From the NCBI GenBank assembly GCA_020636675.1, contig JACJXK010000004.1, positions 62,001-126,000 on the forward strand: a DNA stretch of 64,000 nt, read 5' to 3'. Position 1 is the first letter of the stretch; the number at the start of each line of letters is the position of its first letter. Shown piece after piece: positions 9,374-17,614 of the stretch. The notes below the pieces were generated by a model, which was given only the letters and a program-made list of their open reading frames with translations, searched no databases and had not been told where the DNA came from. This DNA is from Prevotellaceae bacterium. GTDB lineage: Bacteria; Bacteroidota; Bacteroidia; Bacteroidales; Paludibacteraceae. A program made the position numbers and the translations under genes.

Positions 9374-10989
9374 AGAAGTCGACAGTTATTCTTTTGCCAT
9401 CTCTTTTGTTTTCGGTCAGTATGATGGCGCAAGACTCCATATATGTACATAAAACCGATGGTTCTGTTGTAGGCTTTCCCATGTCTGCCGTGGATACGAT
9501 GGTATCTTCTCCTTCCGAACAGAAAATCATGCTTTCTTATCCCGAATCCGAATTGGAGAGTTTTAGCTTTTCTCCTCAGATTCCGGAAAGCGAGGTGAAT
9601 CTCAACCAGGCGGATAGACTTCAAAGTTGTAATATATTGATGAAGGTATCTTTTCTGAAGAAAGACAACCCTAGCCTGTTAGGCGATGTCTCTGTCTCTG
9701 CCTATGGCGATTCGGAACTGATGATGGTTATTCCATATCTTTCCGACCTTTCTTCTCTGTCGCCCGACTTCTCTTCTACGGGCAGTTTCGTGTATGTGAA
9801 TGGAATGAAATGGACAGAAGGCCAGAAAATGAACTTCACGGAAGTGGCTACGTTGAAGATCGTAGCGTTCAATGGAGATGTTAGGACGTATACACTGACG
9901 GTCAAAAATTCCGGACTTCCCGTTGTGGAAATCTCGACTCCCGGTGCTGTCGAAGTTGGAACGGATTGGACGGAAAATGCGACCATGAAGATTTCATCTT
10001 CTTCTCTTGGTGTGATGGAGCTGAAGGGAAAGGGAAGCCATTTCGCTCCAGCTCTGAAAAATTCGTATAACCTAAAGTTTGACAATAAGACTTCTCTGCT
10101 AGGCATTACGAAAAATAAACGATGGACGATCGTCTCCAATGATGTGGACAAAACGCTGATGCGGGCGGCTTTGGCTTATGCTGTCGGGTCCAAATATATG
10201 GATTTTGATTGGACCCCAAGTGCTAAGCCGGTAGAGTTGGTCCTAAACGGGACGTATCTTGGCAACTATTTCTTGACGGAACAGGTCCGTGTCTGTCAAG
10301 GCAGAATAGAGGATGGTCATGTGCTTTCTGTGGAAGAGTCGGCAGATGAGGGCGAAGATGCCTTTGTGGCTTCGGCTTCCGGCAAATTGTTTGTGGTGAA
10401 AGATCCGGAAACGGGTTCTGTGGGTACCGGATTGCTTCGTTCTAAGGATGTGATTGACCATTTTGAATCAGTCTTGTTCGCAACATCCTTCCGTGATGCG
10501 GATTCTGGATATCGGTCATTGATTGATATGAATAGTTTTGTTGATTGGTTCTTGATGAATGAGATGGCAAAAAATCAGGATGCTTTTATCTCGGACTGTT
10601 ATCTGACCATCACCGGATCCAAAATTCTGAAGATGGGACCAGTCTCCGACATGGCAAAGTCTTTTGGTAATGAAGATGATGACGTAGCGGGTTTCGTTTC
10701 TAAAGAATCCCCTTGGATGGCCCGACTGTTCGAAGACCCGGAGTTTGTCTCTTTGGTGAAGTCCCGTTTTGCGAAGATATATGCCGCTAAGAGTGACATC
10801 TTGAATTGGATTGATTCGGAGGCCGAGACGTTGCGGATGTCGGTTGCCGGCAATGAGATGGTTTGGCGCCGTCTGGGTGCTCAGCCTAATGAGGCGGATG
10901 CGGCCGATGTTTTATACCAAAAGGAGGTAAAAGGCCTAAAAACATGGATGGAAGGCCGCTTGGAATGGTTGAACGGAGAATTACAATAG
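9370..10989 (+). CDS. CotH-like secreted protein with degenerate active site
   Basis: 539 residues with a signal peptide (ending near MMAQ) and one CotH-like module (about 165-535). Family landmarks are present: SYNLKFDNKTSLLG, NKRWTIVSNDVDKTLMR, PVELVLNGTYLGNYFLTEQ. However the segment that in intact members reads GPLWDFDLAFG is here GPVSDMAKSFG, and the RGNSTW-type motif is KGSHFAP. The acidic pair expected to bind metal is therefore broken, so this may be a pseudokinase or binding module. No T9SS domain is visible at the C-terminus. It overlaps the preceding gene by four bases and precedes the tandem CotH gene by 16 bases. Confidence 0.78.
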   Translation: MKKSTVILLPSLLFSVSMMAQDSIYVHKTDGSVVGFPMSAVDTMVSSPSEQKIMLSYPESELESFSFSPQIPESEVNLNQADRLQSCNILMKVSFLKKDNPSLLGDVSVSAYGDSELMMVIPYLSDLSSLSPDFSSTGSFVYVNGMKWTEGQKMNFTEVATLKIVAFNGDVRTYTLTVKNSGLPVVEISTPGAVEVGTDWTENATMKISSSSLGVMELKGKGSHFAPALKNSYNLKFDNKTSLLGITKNKRWTIVSNDVDKTLMRAALAYAVGSKYMDFDWTPSAKPVELVLNGTYLGNYFLTEQVRVCQGRIEDGHVLSVEESADEGEDAFVASASGKLFVVKDPETGSVGTGLLRSKDVIDHFESVLFATSFRDADSGYRSLIDMNSFVDWFLMNEMAKNQDAFISDCYLTITGSKILKMGPVSDMAKSFGNEDDDVAGFVSKESPWMARLFEDPEFVSLVKSRFAKIYAAKSDILNWIDSEAETLRMSVAGNEMVWRRLGAQPNEADAADVLYQKEVKGLKTWMEGRLEWLNGELQ

Positions 10990-11005
10990 AAAGGAGACTG
11001 AAAAA

Positions 11006-14000
11006 ATGAAAAACATATATTTATACATATTGCTGTTGGCTTCTACTTTTATAACGGCAGCACAGCAGCAACGCGTCAGCGTAAGCGGGAACGGATTTTC
11101 TGACGTATATGATTTCAATAGCGTAGATTCTGTCCGTGATAATGGTGAGACTAAATTTCTGGATGTGGAATATCCAATAGATCAGGTGGAGAAGATTACG
11201 TTCTCGAAGGGAGATTTGCCCCTCCTGAATAAGGAAGACAAGGCTACGGCTGGAAATCGGATGGAACGGTTCTATTTCACTTTAGTGGCAAATAAAGGAA
11301 GAGTATTGACGGAGGCGGAGGGTGTGCTTTCCGGAAACACATTCTCTGTCTATCTTCCCTATGTCACCGACTTCTCGTCGTTAGTGCCATCTTTCAAAGC
11401 GACGGGAGCTGTATATGTGGAGGATGTATTGCAGAAGAGCGGAGTATCCGCCCAAGACTTCTCTTCCGAATTGACATATAAGGTCCTTTCCTCTTCTGGA
11501 GATGTGAACACTTATCATGTAAAAGTATATAACAGCGGATTGCCGGTGGTTAGAATTTCGACTTCCAATATGAATGTCCCTTTTGATAGTTGGAGCGAGG
11601 ACGGGAAAATCACGATTAGGAAGGCATCGGACAATAGTCTCGATTATTCCGGATCGCTGTCTGTTAAGTGTAAGGGAAGTAGATATTCTACAGTCGACAA
11701 ACATTCATTCAACCTAAAGATGGCATCAAAGGCATTGCTGCTTGGTATGTCTAAAGGGAAACGTTGGATCCTGTTGTCCAATTATGATGATAAGTCATTG
11801 CTTAGGGCTCAGGCTGGCTTCTTCTTGGGCTCGCAGTTGCAGGGATTGCAGTGGACTCCTAAGTGCGAACCGGTGGAACTGGTGCTCGGTGACAGGCATC
11901 TCGGAACGTATCTTCTGTGTGAGCAGATCAGGGTGTCTGACGGCAGGGTGGCCGATGGTTATGTGTGGGAGGTGACGGACGATTTTGATGCTACGGATGT
12001 GCATTTCCGTGCGTCTCGTTCTGGTCTGGATCTCTGTTCCGTCGATCCGGAGGTGGAGACGGGTAGCTCTGAGTTTCTGTCGGCACAGCAACTGATTGCT
12101 GATTTTGAATCGGCCTTGTATGGCTCTTCGTTTAAGGATGCTAATAGTGGATACCGTAAGTATATAGATGTAAATAGCTTTGTGGATTGGTATTTGGTCA
12201 ATGAGATTGGCAAAAACAAAGAGGCGGCTTTTCGTTCCGACTGTTATTTTAACATCAATGCGGATGGGAAAATAGTGATGGGGCCTATCTATAGTTTCGA
12301 AGACTTTTTTGGCAATGCGTCCGACAGTTATGAGGGATATGCGGTAAAAAAGGAAGGATGGATAGCCCGTATGTTTGAGGACCCCTATTTTGTGAAACTG
12401 GTGGCGGATAGATGGAGTGAGTTGTCGGGAACAAGAAGTCTTCTGTTGTCCGAGTTGACATCGCAGGAAGCCCGGTTGGGAAAGTCTGTGGTCTCTAACG
12501 AGTCTCTATGGAATAATCTTGGTGTCGCTCAATCTGCCGAGGCTACAAAGGTCTCTTCTTTCCAAAAAGAGGTCGATGGCTTAAAGAAATGGATAGACAA
12601 TCGGTATGCTTGGCTGGACATCGTTTTCAGTAATGAGTTGAAGACTGCAAAAGCGGAGAATGCCGCTTCTGAAAATCAGATTGCCTCTTTTTCATTCAAA
12701 TACGATAAAAATGGCAATTCCATATTGAAGGATTATGAGGCCAAAATAGAAGGAGATAGCATCAAGTTGTTTATCCCTTATTTGGTTCGGTTTGATATGG
12801 TGGCCGATTTTTCTGTTAGTTCGGGAGCTTCCGTTTATGTGGATGGAATCGAGCAGGAGAGTGGACGCACAATCAATTCTTTTCTTCATCCGCTCTCTTA
12901 TAAGGTGGTGTCGTCCAATGGAAGTGTACGTTCTTATTCTGTTAAGGTTTATAATAGCGGACTACCTGTTGTTTACATCAATACGGAAGGAAACAGGAAA
13001 ATAGAAGACAAGGTCACTTGGCTTGATAATACCTCCATGATGGTTTATTGGAAAGATGGTTCTGTCAATTACGATGCCGCACCGGATATGGTGCAGATTA
13101 AAGGACGGGGAAACTCGACCTGGGATACCGGGCAGATGAATGGCAAATCGCCTTATGCAATCCGTCTGAATAAGAAATCGGAGGTGTTTGGTATGCTGGA
13201 ACATAAACGTTGGGTGTTGATGGCAAACTATTATGATGCTACATTTTTTAGAAATGAGTTGGCCAACTATCTTGCGAAACGTTTCACCAACCAAGATTGG
13301 GTGCCTAGCGGATATTCTGTGGAGCTGGTGCTGAACGGAGAACACAAAGGGAATTACTATTTCTGCGAACAGGCTAAGATAAATGACAGCCGAGTTCCCG
13401 GCTCTTATATGGTGGAGGCCGACACCAAAGAGGGAAAGGGACAGATGCAGGGACAGAAATCGCAGAACTATTTCAATACCAAGGATCCTGAACTGGAGAC
13501 CAATACGCAGGAGTTCCAATATGTGAAAGAGAAGCTTGATCAATTGGAAAACGCTATATTCAGCGACAATTTTACCGATCCGAATGTCGGGTATAAGAAA
13601 TATGTGGATCTGGAGAGTTTTGTGGATTGGTATATGATAAAGGAGTTGAGTAAAGACATTGACGGCAATCTGCATACTAGCTGCTTCTTCCATATAATGG
13701 AAGATGGAATGATAAAGATGGGGCCATTGTGGGATTTCGACCTTGCTTTTGGTGGCAATCCATTTGGAGGCGAATACAATCAGACCTCCGGTTATTGGAT
13801 TACTAAGTCTCCGGTAAGTGCCCCTAATGCTATCAGTTGGTTTGGTCAACTGATGAAAGACCCTGAATTTGTCGCGCTGTTGAAGGTGAAGTTGGATGTT
13901 CTTGCGGCACACATGGACGAAATCGAAGATTATATCGACTCCTATACGGATATGTTGGCTCTTTCTGCTTCTGCGAATACGGTTGGAAATTCATCTGGTG

Positions 14001-14140
14001 GTGGCTTCGGCGGTTTCGGCGGATTTGGCGGATGGGGTGGCGCCACAACTACCAAAACCTATGCGGAGGAGGTTGCTGTGTTAAAGACATTTTTGAAAGA
14101 ACGGTTAGCTTGGTTGCGTGGTGATTTGAGCAGCCGCTAA
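11006..14140 (+). CDS. Tandem CotH-like secreted protein, first module degenerate, second intact
   Basis: 1044 residues with a signal peptide (residues 1-19). Two CotH-like modules follow, each preceded by a small beta-rich domain (VYVDG..., YKVLSSSGDVNTYHVKVYNSGLPV and its repeat). Module 1 (about 175-540) has lost the landmarks: KGSRYST instead of GRGNSTW and GPIYSFEDFFG instead of GPLWDFDLAFG. Module 2 (about 660-1040) keeps GRGNSTW, HKRWVLMANYYDATFFRNEL and GPLWDFDLAFGG, so it could be catalytic. A Gly-rich loop (GGGFGGFGGFGGWGG) lies near residue 1000 and resembles the loop in the first protein of the cluster. Last gene of the operon, followed by a hairpin. Confidence 0.82.
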   Translation: MKNIYLYILLLASTFITAAQQQRVSVSGNGFSDVYDFNSVDSVRDNGETKFLDVEYPIDQVEKITFSKGDLPLLNKEDKATAGNRMERFYFTLVANKGRVLTEAEGVLSGNTFSVYLPYVTDFSSLVPSFKATGAVYVEDVLQKSGVSAQDFSSELTYKVLSSSGDVNTYHVKVYNSGLPVVRISTSNMNVPFDSWSEDGKITIRKASDNSLDYSGSLSVKCKGSRYSTVDKHSFNLKMASKALLLGMSKGKRWILLSNYDDKSLLRAQAGFFLGSQLQGLQWTPKCEPVELVLGDRHLGTYLLCEQIRVSDGRVADGYVWEVTDDFDATDVHFRASRSGLDLCSVDPEVETGSSEFLSAQQLIADFESALYGSSFKDANSGYRKYIDVNSFVDWYLVNEIGKNKEAAFRSDCYFNINADGKIVMGPIYSFEDFFGNASDSYEGYAVKKEGWIARMFEDPYFVKLVADRWSELSGTRSLLLSELTSQEARLGKSVVSNESLWNNLGVAQSAEATKVSSFQKEVDGLKKWIDNRYAWLDIVFSNELKTAKAENAASENQIASFSFKYDKNGNSILKDYEAKIEGDSIKLFIPYLVRFDMVADFSVSSGASVYVDGIEQESGRTINSFLHPLSYKVVSSNGSVRSYSVKVYNSGLPVVYINTEGNRKIEDKVTWLDNTSMMVYWKDGSVNYDAAPDMVQIKGRGNSTWDTGQMNGKSPYAIRLNKKSEVFGMLEHKRWVLMANYYDATFFRNELANYLAKRFTNQDWVPSGYSVELVLNGEHKGNYYFCEQAKINDSRVPGSYMVEADTKEGKGQMQGQKSQNYFNTKDPELETNTQEFQYVKEKLDQLENAIFSDNFTDPNVGYKKYVDLESFVDWYMIKELSKDIDGNLHTSCFFHIMEDGMIKMGPLWDFDLAFGGNPFGGEYNQTSGYWITKSPVSAPNAISWFGQLMKDPEFVALLKVKLDVLAAHMDEIEDYIDSYTDMLALSASANTVGNSSGGGFGGFGGFGGWGGATTTKTYAEEVAVLKTFLKERLAWLRGDLSSR

Positions 14141-14160
14141 GGTCCTCTTTGGAAGAGAAT

Positions 14161-14205
14161 GCAGGCGTTGAACATCAGAGTATGTGCGACGCCTGCTTTG
14201 TTCAT
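14161..14205 (+). terminator. Probable terminator after the CotH operon
   Basis: Perfect 8-bp inverted repeat GCAGGCGT (14161-14168) and ACGCCTGC (14189-14196) followed by a modest T-rich stretch. It sits just after the last CotH stop codon. Confidence 0.5.
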
Positions 14206-14225
14206 GTTGTTCTGCTTTTGGAATG

Positions 14226-14456
14226 TCATCTATGCTCTGCTATGTCCTCCTCCGGTGAATATACTACCGTCCAATTCATACGTTGCAAATCTTCCGAGGT
14301 AAGTCGATACGTGTGTAAAATCGGCACATACTTTCGGATTGTATCGCAGGGTTGCTGCCAATATTCCTCATATAGTTCACCGTCTAATATAAATACGGTT
14401 AGTGATTTCAAATAACTGTTCCAACTTGAATAAGTATCGCCATTGTCGAGTTTAAA
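14226..14456 (-). pseudogene. 5'-truncated copy of the RHS-associated lipoprotein (copy E)
   Basis: The frame encodes FKLDNGDTYSSWNSYLKS through LHTYRLTSEDLQRMNWTVVYSPEE, nearly identical to the last two thirds of the intact lipoprotein at 20861-21283. The match stops abruptly at about 14456, where sequence resembling an IS end begins, so the signal peptide and lipobox are missing. The open frame continues to an ATG at 14489 only by chance. The C-terminus is also changed and runs on as EEDIAEHR. This is the most distal member of the lipoprotein array and is unlikely to be made as a lipoprotein. Confidence 0.75.
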
Positions 14457-14490
14457 GGGTTTATGACAAATAGTGCTTAAGTTTGCCACA
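14457..14490. mobile_element. Degenerate IS end that truncates lipoprotein copy E
   Basis: The segment GGGTTTATGACAAATAGTG followed by TTAAGTTTGCCACA aligns, with a small deletion, with the left end of the IS remnant at 15650-15693. The 14-base stretch TTAAGTTTGCCACA is identical in both places. The junction coincides with the point where the lipoprotein homology ends. Confidence 0.45.
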
Positions 14491-14492
14491 AA

Positions 14493-15407
14493 TTATAATT
14501 TAGTTTGCAACCATGGTATGTCTAATAGATATCCTACCATTGGCTTTATATCATCAGTCATTTTTTCTTTAAAGAATGACTGAATTTCCTCTCTAAATTC
14601 ATTACCTTTATTTCCAGGCAAGTAGTAAAGAATATATTGTATTACAACGAGTGCTCCCTGCATGTTGGAATAGAAATTATCAGGAAGAGCCTTGCCTTTG
14701 AGCACTTTTTTAAACTTGGCTGCACGTAACGACTTACAAAGGACCATGTCAAATATGGGATGACCATGAGCACAGCAATTCCGTAGCTGTCTTATTACGT
14801 CAATATAGTTGGGAAAAGTCTTATCCTCGTTAAATCCATAGCATTCATATATCTTTTGCTTGTCCTCTGAACTTTTGATGTTCTCAATCAGTCGAATCAG
14901 GTCACCAAATGATAGATACTCAAGAGTCTTCCATGCTGGTGCGTATTTGTTGTTCTTGTGTCTCTCGGAATGGCGTTTTATTACGTCATTATTTGTAATC
15001 TCATTATTGTATTTCTTCTCAAATTGGTTGATGTAGCTGTACATCACCACATCATTATCTGCAAACCATGTAGGGTTTTGCTTATGGATATTGGAGATAA
15101 TGTATATAACCTTAGTTCTGACATTGACTTCAATATCAGATAGGTAATTGGCTAAGATATTTCTGAGACACTTATCGAACACATATAGGTGAATACTGGT
15201 CTCAAAAAGTGAGCCAGCCTTAAATTCATGGTTTCTTCCGGTTCTTTCCGGATATGTTTTTTCCATTGGAAACCAATAAAATCCCAATCTGTAATATCCA
15301 ATGTCCATTAATGCTTCTCTTGCAAGAGCTTCATCATCTATGGTCATTCCTCTATCTTTCAGTCTCAGGATCTGTTCTTCAGTTGTCGTTGCTAATTTTA
15401 TTTCCAT
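14493..15407 (-). CDS. Abi_2 (AbiD/AbiF-type) abortive-infection protein
   Basis: 304 residues from the ATG at 15407; the frame is open further upstream but that part lies in a structured leader and promoter region. The chain matches the Abi_2 family: ALMDIGYYRLGFYWFP near the N-terminus, LSDIEVNVRTKVIY near residue 90, and the HEPN-type RNase motif R-x4-6-H as RNCCAH (209-214). HEPN proteins of this kind usually cleave RNA and stop phage growth by harming the infected cell; the RNA target here is unknown. It lies between the remains of two units of the RHS lipoprotein array, bounded on both sides by IS-end sequence, and so looks like a later insertion. A separate promoter and leader are visible. 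Confidence 0.8.
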   Translation of the reverse strand: MEIKLATTTEEQILRLKDRGMTIDDEALAREALMDIGYYRLGFYWFPMEKTYPERTGRNHEFKAGSLFETSIHLYVFDKCLRNILANYLSDIEVNVRTKVIYIISNIHKQNPTWFADNDVVMYSYINQFEKKYNNEITNNDVIKRHSERHKNNKYAPAWKTLEYLSFGDLIRLIENIKSSEDKQKIYECYGFNEDKTFPNYIDVIRQLRNCCAHGHPIFDMVLCKSLRAAKFKKVLKGKALPDNFYSNMQGALVVIQYILYYLPGNKGNEFREEIQSFFKEKMTDDIKPMVGYLLDIPWLQTKL

Positions 15408-15409
15408 AG

Positions 15410-15510
15410 CAATATAATAAAACGGGAGAACATTACACAAGAATGCTCTCCCTTTCTTCGTTTTAGAGTGCCCATATGCCTTGGTTATGCACACATGCAC
15501 TATATGTTTT
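15410..15510 (-). ncRNA. Structured leader or small RNA upstream of the Abi_2 gene
   Basis: Between a -7 box and the Abi start, the minus strand can fold into two hairpins. The first pairs 15492-15500 with 15469-15479 (GTGCATGTG with CATATGGGCAC, with a two-base bulge). The second pairs 15442-15452 with 15424-15434 (GGGAGAGCATT with AATGTTCTCCC, one wobble) and is followed by GTTTTATTATATT, a terminator-like run just before the start codon. It could be an attenuator or a separate small RNA that controls the toxin. This is inference from pairing and position only. Confidence 0.4.
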
Positions 15511-15516
15511 TATGGT

Positions 15517-15525
15517 ACAAAAATA
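15517..15525 (-). promoter_or_regulatory. -7 box for the Abi_2 transcript
   Basis: The minus strand reads TATTTTTGT, a full match to TAnnTTTGY, about 110 bases before the Abi_2 start codon. It supports the shorter start for that gene. Confidence 0.5.
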
Positions 15526-15649
15526 CTGATATGTTTCGTAATTGAAGGAATTGCAGAACTTTATTTCCTTTCAAGCATGAATATTTAACATATAGAAGGT
15601 GATTTTGCGCTTCTAATAATAGGACAAAAGTAATGTTTATGACAGATAT

Positions 15650-15885
15650 GGCTCTATGACGAATCGTGGGTAACCGAATTTAAGTTTGCCACAGACGAAG
15701 TATGCCATATCTATAAAGTTGTCGATGTTGACAAACTCTCCTCCTCTTTGGAAATCGATTTGGATATGAAGGCTTTTGCTGCCATCTGCCCTTTGTCAAA
15801 AGAGACCTCTTTTACTTCCCAGGGTGGAAGCATTCCCAACCCCAAGTGTTTTTATTAAGTTACCCACACGATTCGTTATAGAGCC
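15650..15885 (+). mobile_element. 236-bp IS remnant with inverted ends
   Basis: The left end reads GGCTCTATGACGAATCGTG and the right end, reverse complemented, reads GGCTCTATAACGAATCGTG; both continue into GGGTAAC. The interior is too short for a transposase. A diverged copy of the same interior lies at 52871-53330. The ends start with GGCTCT, which would suit an ISL3-like element, but I cannot confirm the family. The 8-base flanks (ACAGATAT and ATTATTTT) do not match, so no target duplication is seen. The right end directly abuts a leftover RHS tip. Confidence 0.55.
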
Positions 15886-15888
15886 ATT

Positions 15889-15994
15889 ATTTTACTCTAT
15901 TTTTATTGTAGTATAATCCATTAAATTCCCAATGGGTATAAATAGTCATACCATTGAGATTTTAAATTTGAAATAGTCTTATAACCAAGTGGTC
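15889..15994 (-). pseudogene. Leftover RHS C-terminal tip (copy 3), frameshifted
   Basis: The minus strand encodes GYKTISNLKSQWYDYLYPLGI and then a stop; compared with the RHS tip, 14 bases are missing after GGA ATT, which shifts the frame. The out-of-frame remainder still resembles GLYYNKNRVK. It directly follows lipoprotein copy D, exactly as copy 2 of the tip follows lipoprotein copy A. It cannot make a toxin; it marks an old RHS-tip/lipoprotein unit. Confidence 0.7.
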
Positions 15995-16004
15995 TTTATT
16001 GACC

Positions 16005-16448
16005 CTATTCCCCCGGTGGATATACTACCGTCCAATTCATACGTTCCAAATCTTCTAAGGTAAGCCGATACGTATGTAAAATCGGCACATACTTTCGGAT
16101 TGTATCGCAGGGTGCTGATATATATTGACTGAATTTTTCTCCGCTTAAGACTAAAAATTGGATATAGTATAAATCTCTCAAATCTGTTTCCCAATTATCA
16201 ACACGAATAGGGCACTCAAGAATAAACAAAGAATCATTATCTATAAAGTTGTCAGAAGTCATATTACAAAGAAATGCTGTATCTTGATAAATGTCATATA
16301 TCTTACCAAATGAAATTTGATAGCCTATTTTTTCTCCTGATTTATTACTAAATGAAATATAACGATTCTCATTCTCATCCTTATCTGGACAGGCACACAG
16401 CAACATACAAGTCACTATTGATAATATGATTATTTTGAGATGTTTCAT
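16005..16448 (-). CDS. RHS-associated small lipoprotein (copy D)
   Basis: 147 residues from the ATG at 16448 (the frame is open upstream but the signal peptide starts here). Signal peptide with lipobox: MKHLKIIILSIVTCMLLCAC, so it should be a lipoprotein. The middle is poorly conserved among copies; the last 35 residues (CDTIRKYVPILHTYRLTLED and MNWTVVYPPGE) are shared by all. Neighbours on the same strand are the Fic gene upstream and a leftover RHS tip downstream. By position in an RHS array I infer an immunity-type role for the family; nothing in the sequence itself shows a catalytic site. Confidence 0.7.
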   Translation of the reverse strand: MKHLKIIILSIVTCMLLCACPDKDENENRYISFSNKSGEKIGYQISFGKIYDIYQDTAFLCNMTSDNFIDNDSLFILECPIRVDNWETDLRDLYYIQFLVLSGEKFSQYISAPCDTIRKYVPILHTYRLTLEDLERMNWTVVYPPGE

Positions 16449-16593
16449 GTTTGTTCGATTTTTTTTAGTTTCTTGTGTGCTGTTTGCTTGCTGCGTGCAT
16501 CGTATGTTTCTCATTGCACTTGTCAGCCCAACTGACACCCGTTCGAACTTGCTCGCTTGGTTTACAAGAAACCGTTTGTTAGGGGCTGGTTTA

Positions 16594-17550
16594 TCATTTA
16601 ATCTTTCGGTATTTAGTTTTTATTTTGTCTCCTTCCTTCTCGAAAAGGCCAAGTTCTATTCCTTTTTTAAGGTCACGGCTTGCTGTCGCAGTTGATATTT
16701 CTTTAAACATAGACATATAGTCTTTTCGAGAAAATTCATTCTCGCCATTTGCTACAAAGTATTCAATCCGGTCTATGTCTTTTAAAATTCGTCCTTTATA
16801 GTCGAGTAGCTCTTCAAGCGATTGGTTAATTGTTTGAAGCATAAATTCGATAAAAATCGTAGATTCTCCTTGTTTGTCGCTTAGAGCCAGTGCATTATAA
16901 TAGGATTCTTGATTCTGACTTATCAATGTTTCAAAAGGCAGAAACTCGAATACAGGATATTTTTCCAAAAGAATCACACTTTGCCACAATCTCCCCATTC
17001 GTCCATTCCCATCTAAGAAAGGGTGAATAAACTCCATCTCATAATGAAAAACACAACTTTTTATTAAAGGGATTTCATCTTCGTTTTTCAGATATTCAAA
17101 TAAACCTCTCATTAAAAAAGGAACATTGTCGTAGGGTGGGGCAATATGTGCAATTACATTTCCCTTAGCAATGCCAACTTCTTTTCTCCTGTAATTTCCC
17201 GGATTTTCAACGAGTCCACAAAGCAACCTTTTGTGTGCAGATAGGAAACTCTTTTCTGAATAATATTTTAGGTCTGATATTTTGTCGTAAACTTCAATTG
17301 CATTTTTTACTTCAATAATATCTTTTTGTGGACCAATAACTCTCTTATTTTTAATTATTGCTGTAATTTGCTCCTCTGTTAAAGTATTTCCCTCAATCTG
17401 TAATGACGAATGAATTGTCCTTATTTTGTTCTGTTTTCTTAATTGAGGATTCTGCTTATCTAAATATTTAGCGTTTATCTCTCCTATTTTCTCAGAAATG
17501 GAAGTGATTAAATTTAGAGTCTCTGGTGTTATTTTGTATGGTGGTTTCAT
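16594..17550 (-). CDS. Fic family protein with winged-helix C-terminus
   Basis: 318 residues from the ATG at 17550. The Fic core motif HPFLDGNGRMGR (176-187) is complete, so it should transfer AMP or a similar group from a nucleotide to a target hydroxyl. An N-terminal inhibitory helix motif S-x3-E-G is visible as SLQIEG (49-54), which marks class II Fic proteins that hold themselves inactive. The C-terminal 80 residues look like a winged-helix DNA-binding domain (SRKDYMSMFKEISTATASRDLKKG). The upstream region has direct repeats overlapping the promoter, which suggests autoregulation. Flanking sequences resemble cassette boundaries. Fic proteins of this type may be regulators or toxin-like; the target is unknown. 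Confidence 0.88.
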   Translation of the reverse strand: MKPPYKITPETLNLITSISEKIGEINAKYLDKQNPQLRKQNKIRTIHSSLQIEGNTLTEEQITAIIKNKRVIGPQKDIIEVKNAIEVYDKISDLKYYSEKSFLSAHKRLLCGLVENPGNYRRKEVGIAKGNVIAHIAPPYDNVPFLMRGLFEYLKNEDEIPLIKSCVFHYEMEFIHPFLDGNGRMGRLWQSVILLEKYPVFEFLPFETLISQNQESYYNALALSDKQGESTIFIEFMLQTINQSLEELLDYKGRILKDIDRIEYFVANGENEFSRKDYMSMFKEISTATASRDLKKGIELGLFEKEGDKIKTKYRKIK

Positions 17551-17556
17551 AATGTC

Positions 17557-17585
17557 GATAGTATCATTTGATAGTATCAAAGGTA
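17557..17585 (-). promoter_or_regulatory. Operator-like direct repeats and -7 box of the Fic gene
   Basis: On the minus strand TGATACTATC occurs twice (17570-17579 and 17557-17566) with a 13-base period, just after a -7-like box TACCTTTGA (17577-17585). The repeats cover the expected transcription start. The winged-helix tail of the Fic protein is the natural candidate to bind them. Confidence 0.5.
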
Positions 17586-17614
17586 GTGTATATTTCTTAA
17601 TCAGCCAAATTACC

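Noticed and set aside
12962..13912. 316-residue minus-strand open frame within the tandem CotH gene
   Set aside because: It is antisense to a well-supported CotH module and has an Ile/His-rich composition typical of a shadow frame.
15650..15860. Plus-strand open stretch inside the IS remnant as a small gene
   Set aside because: It has no start signal, lies within inverted IS ends and a related copy at 52.9-53.3 kb is interrupted by insertions.
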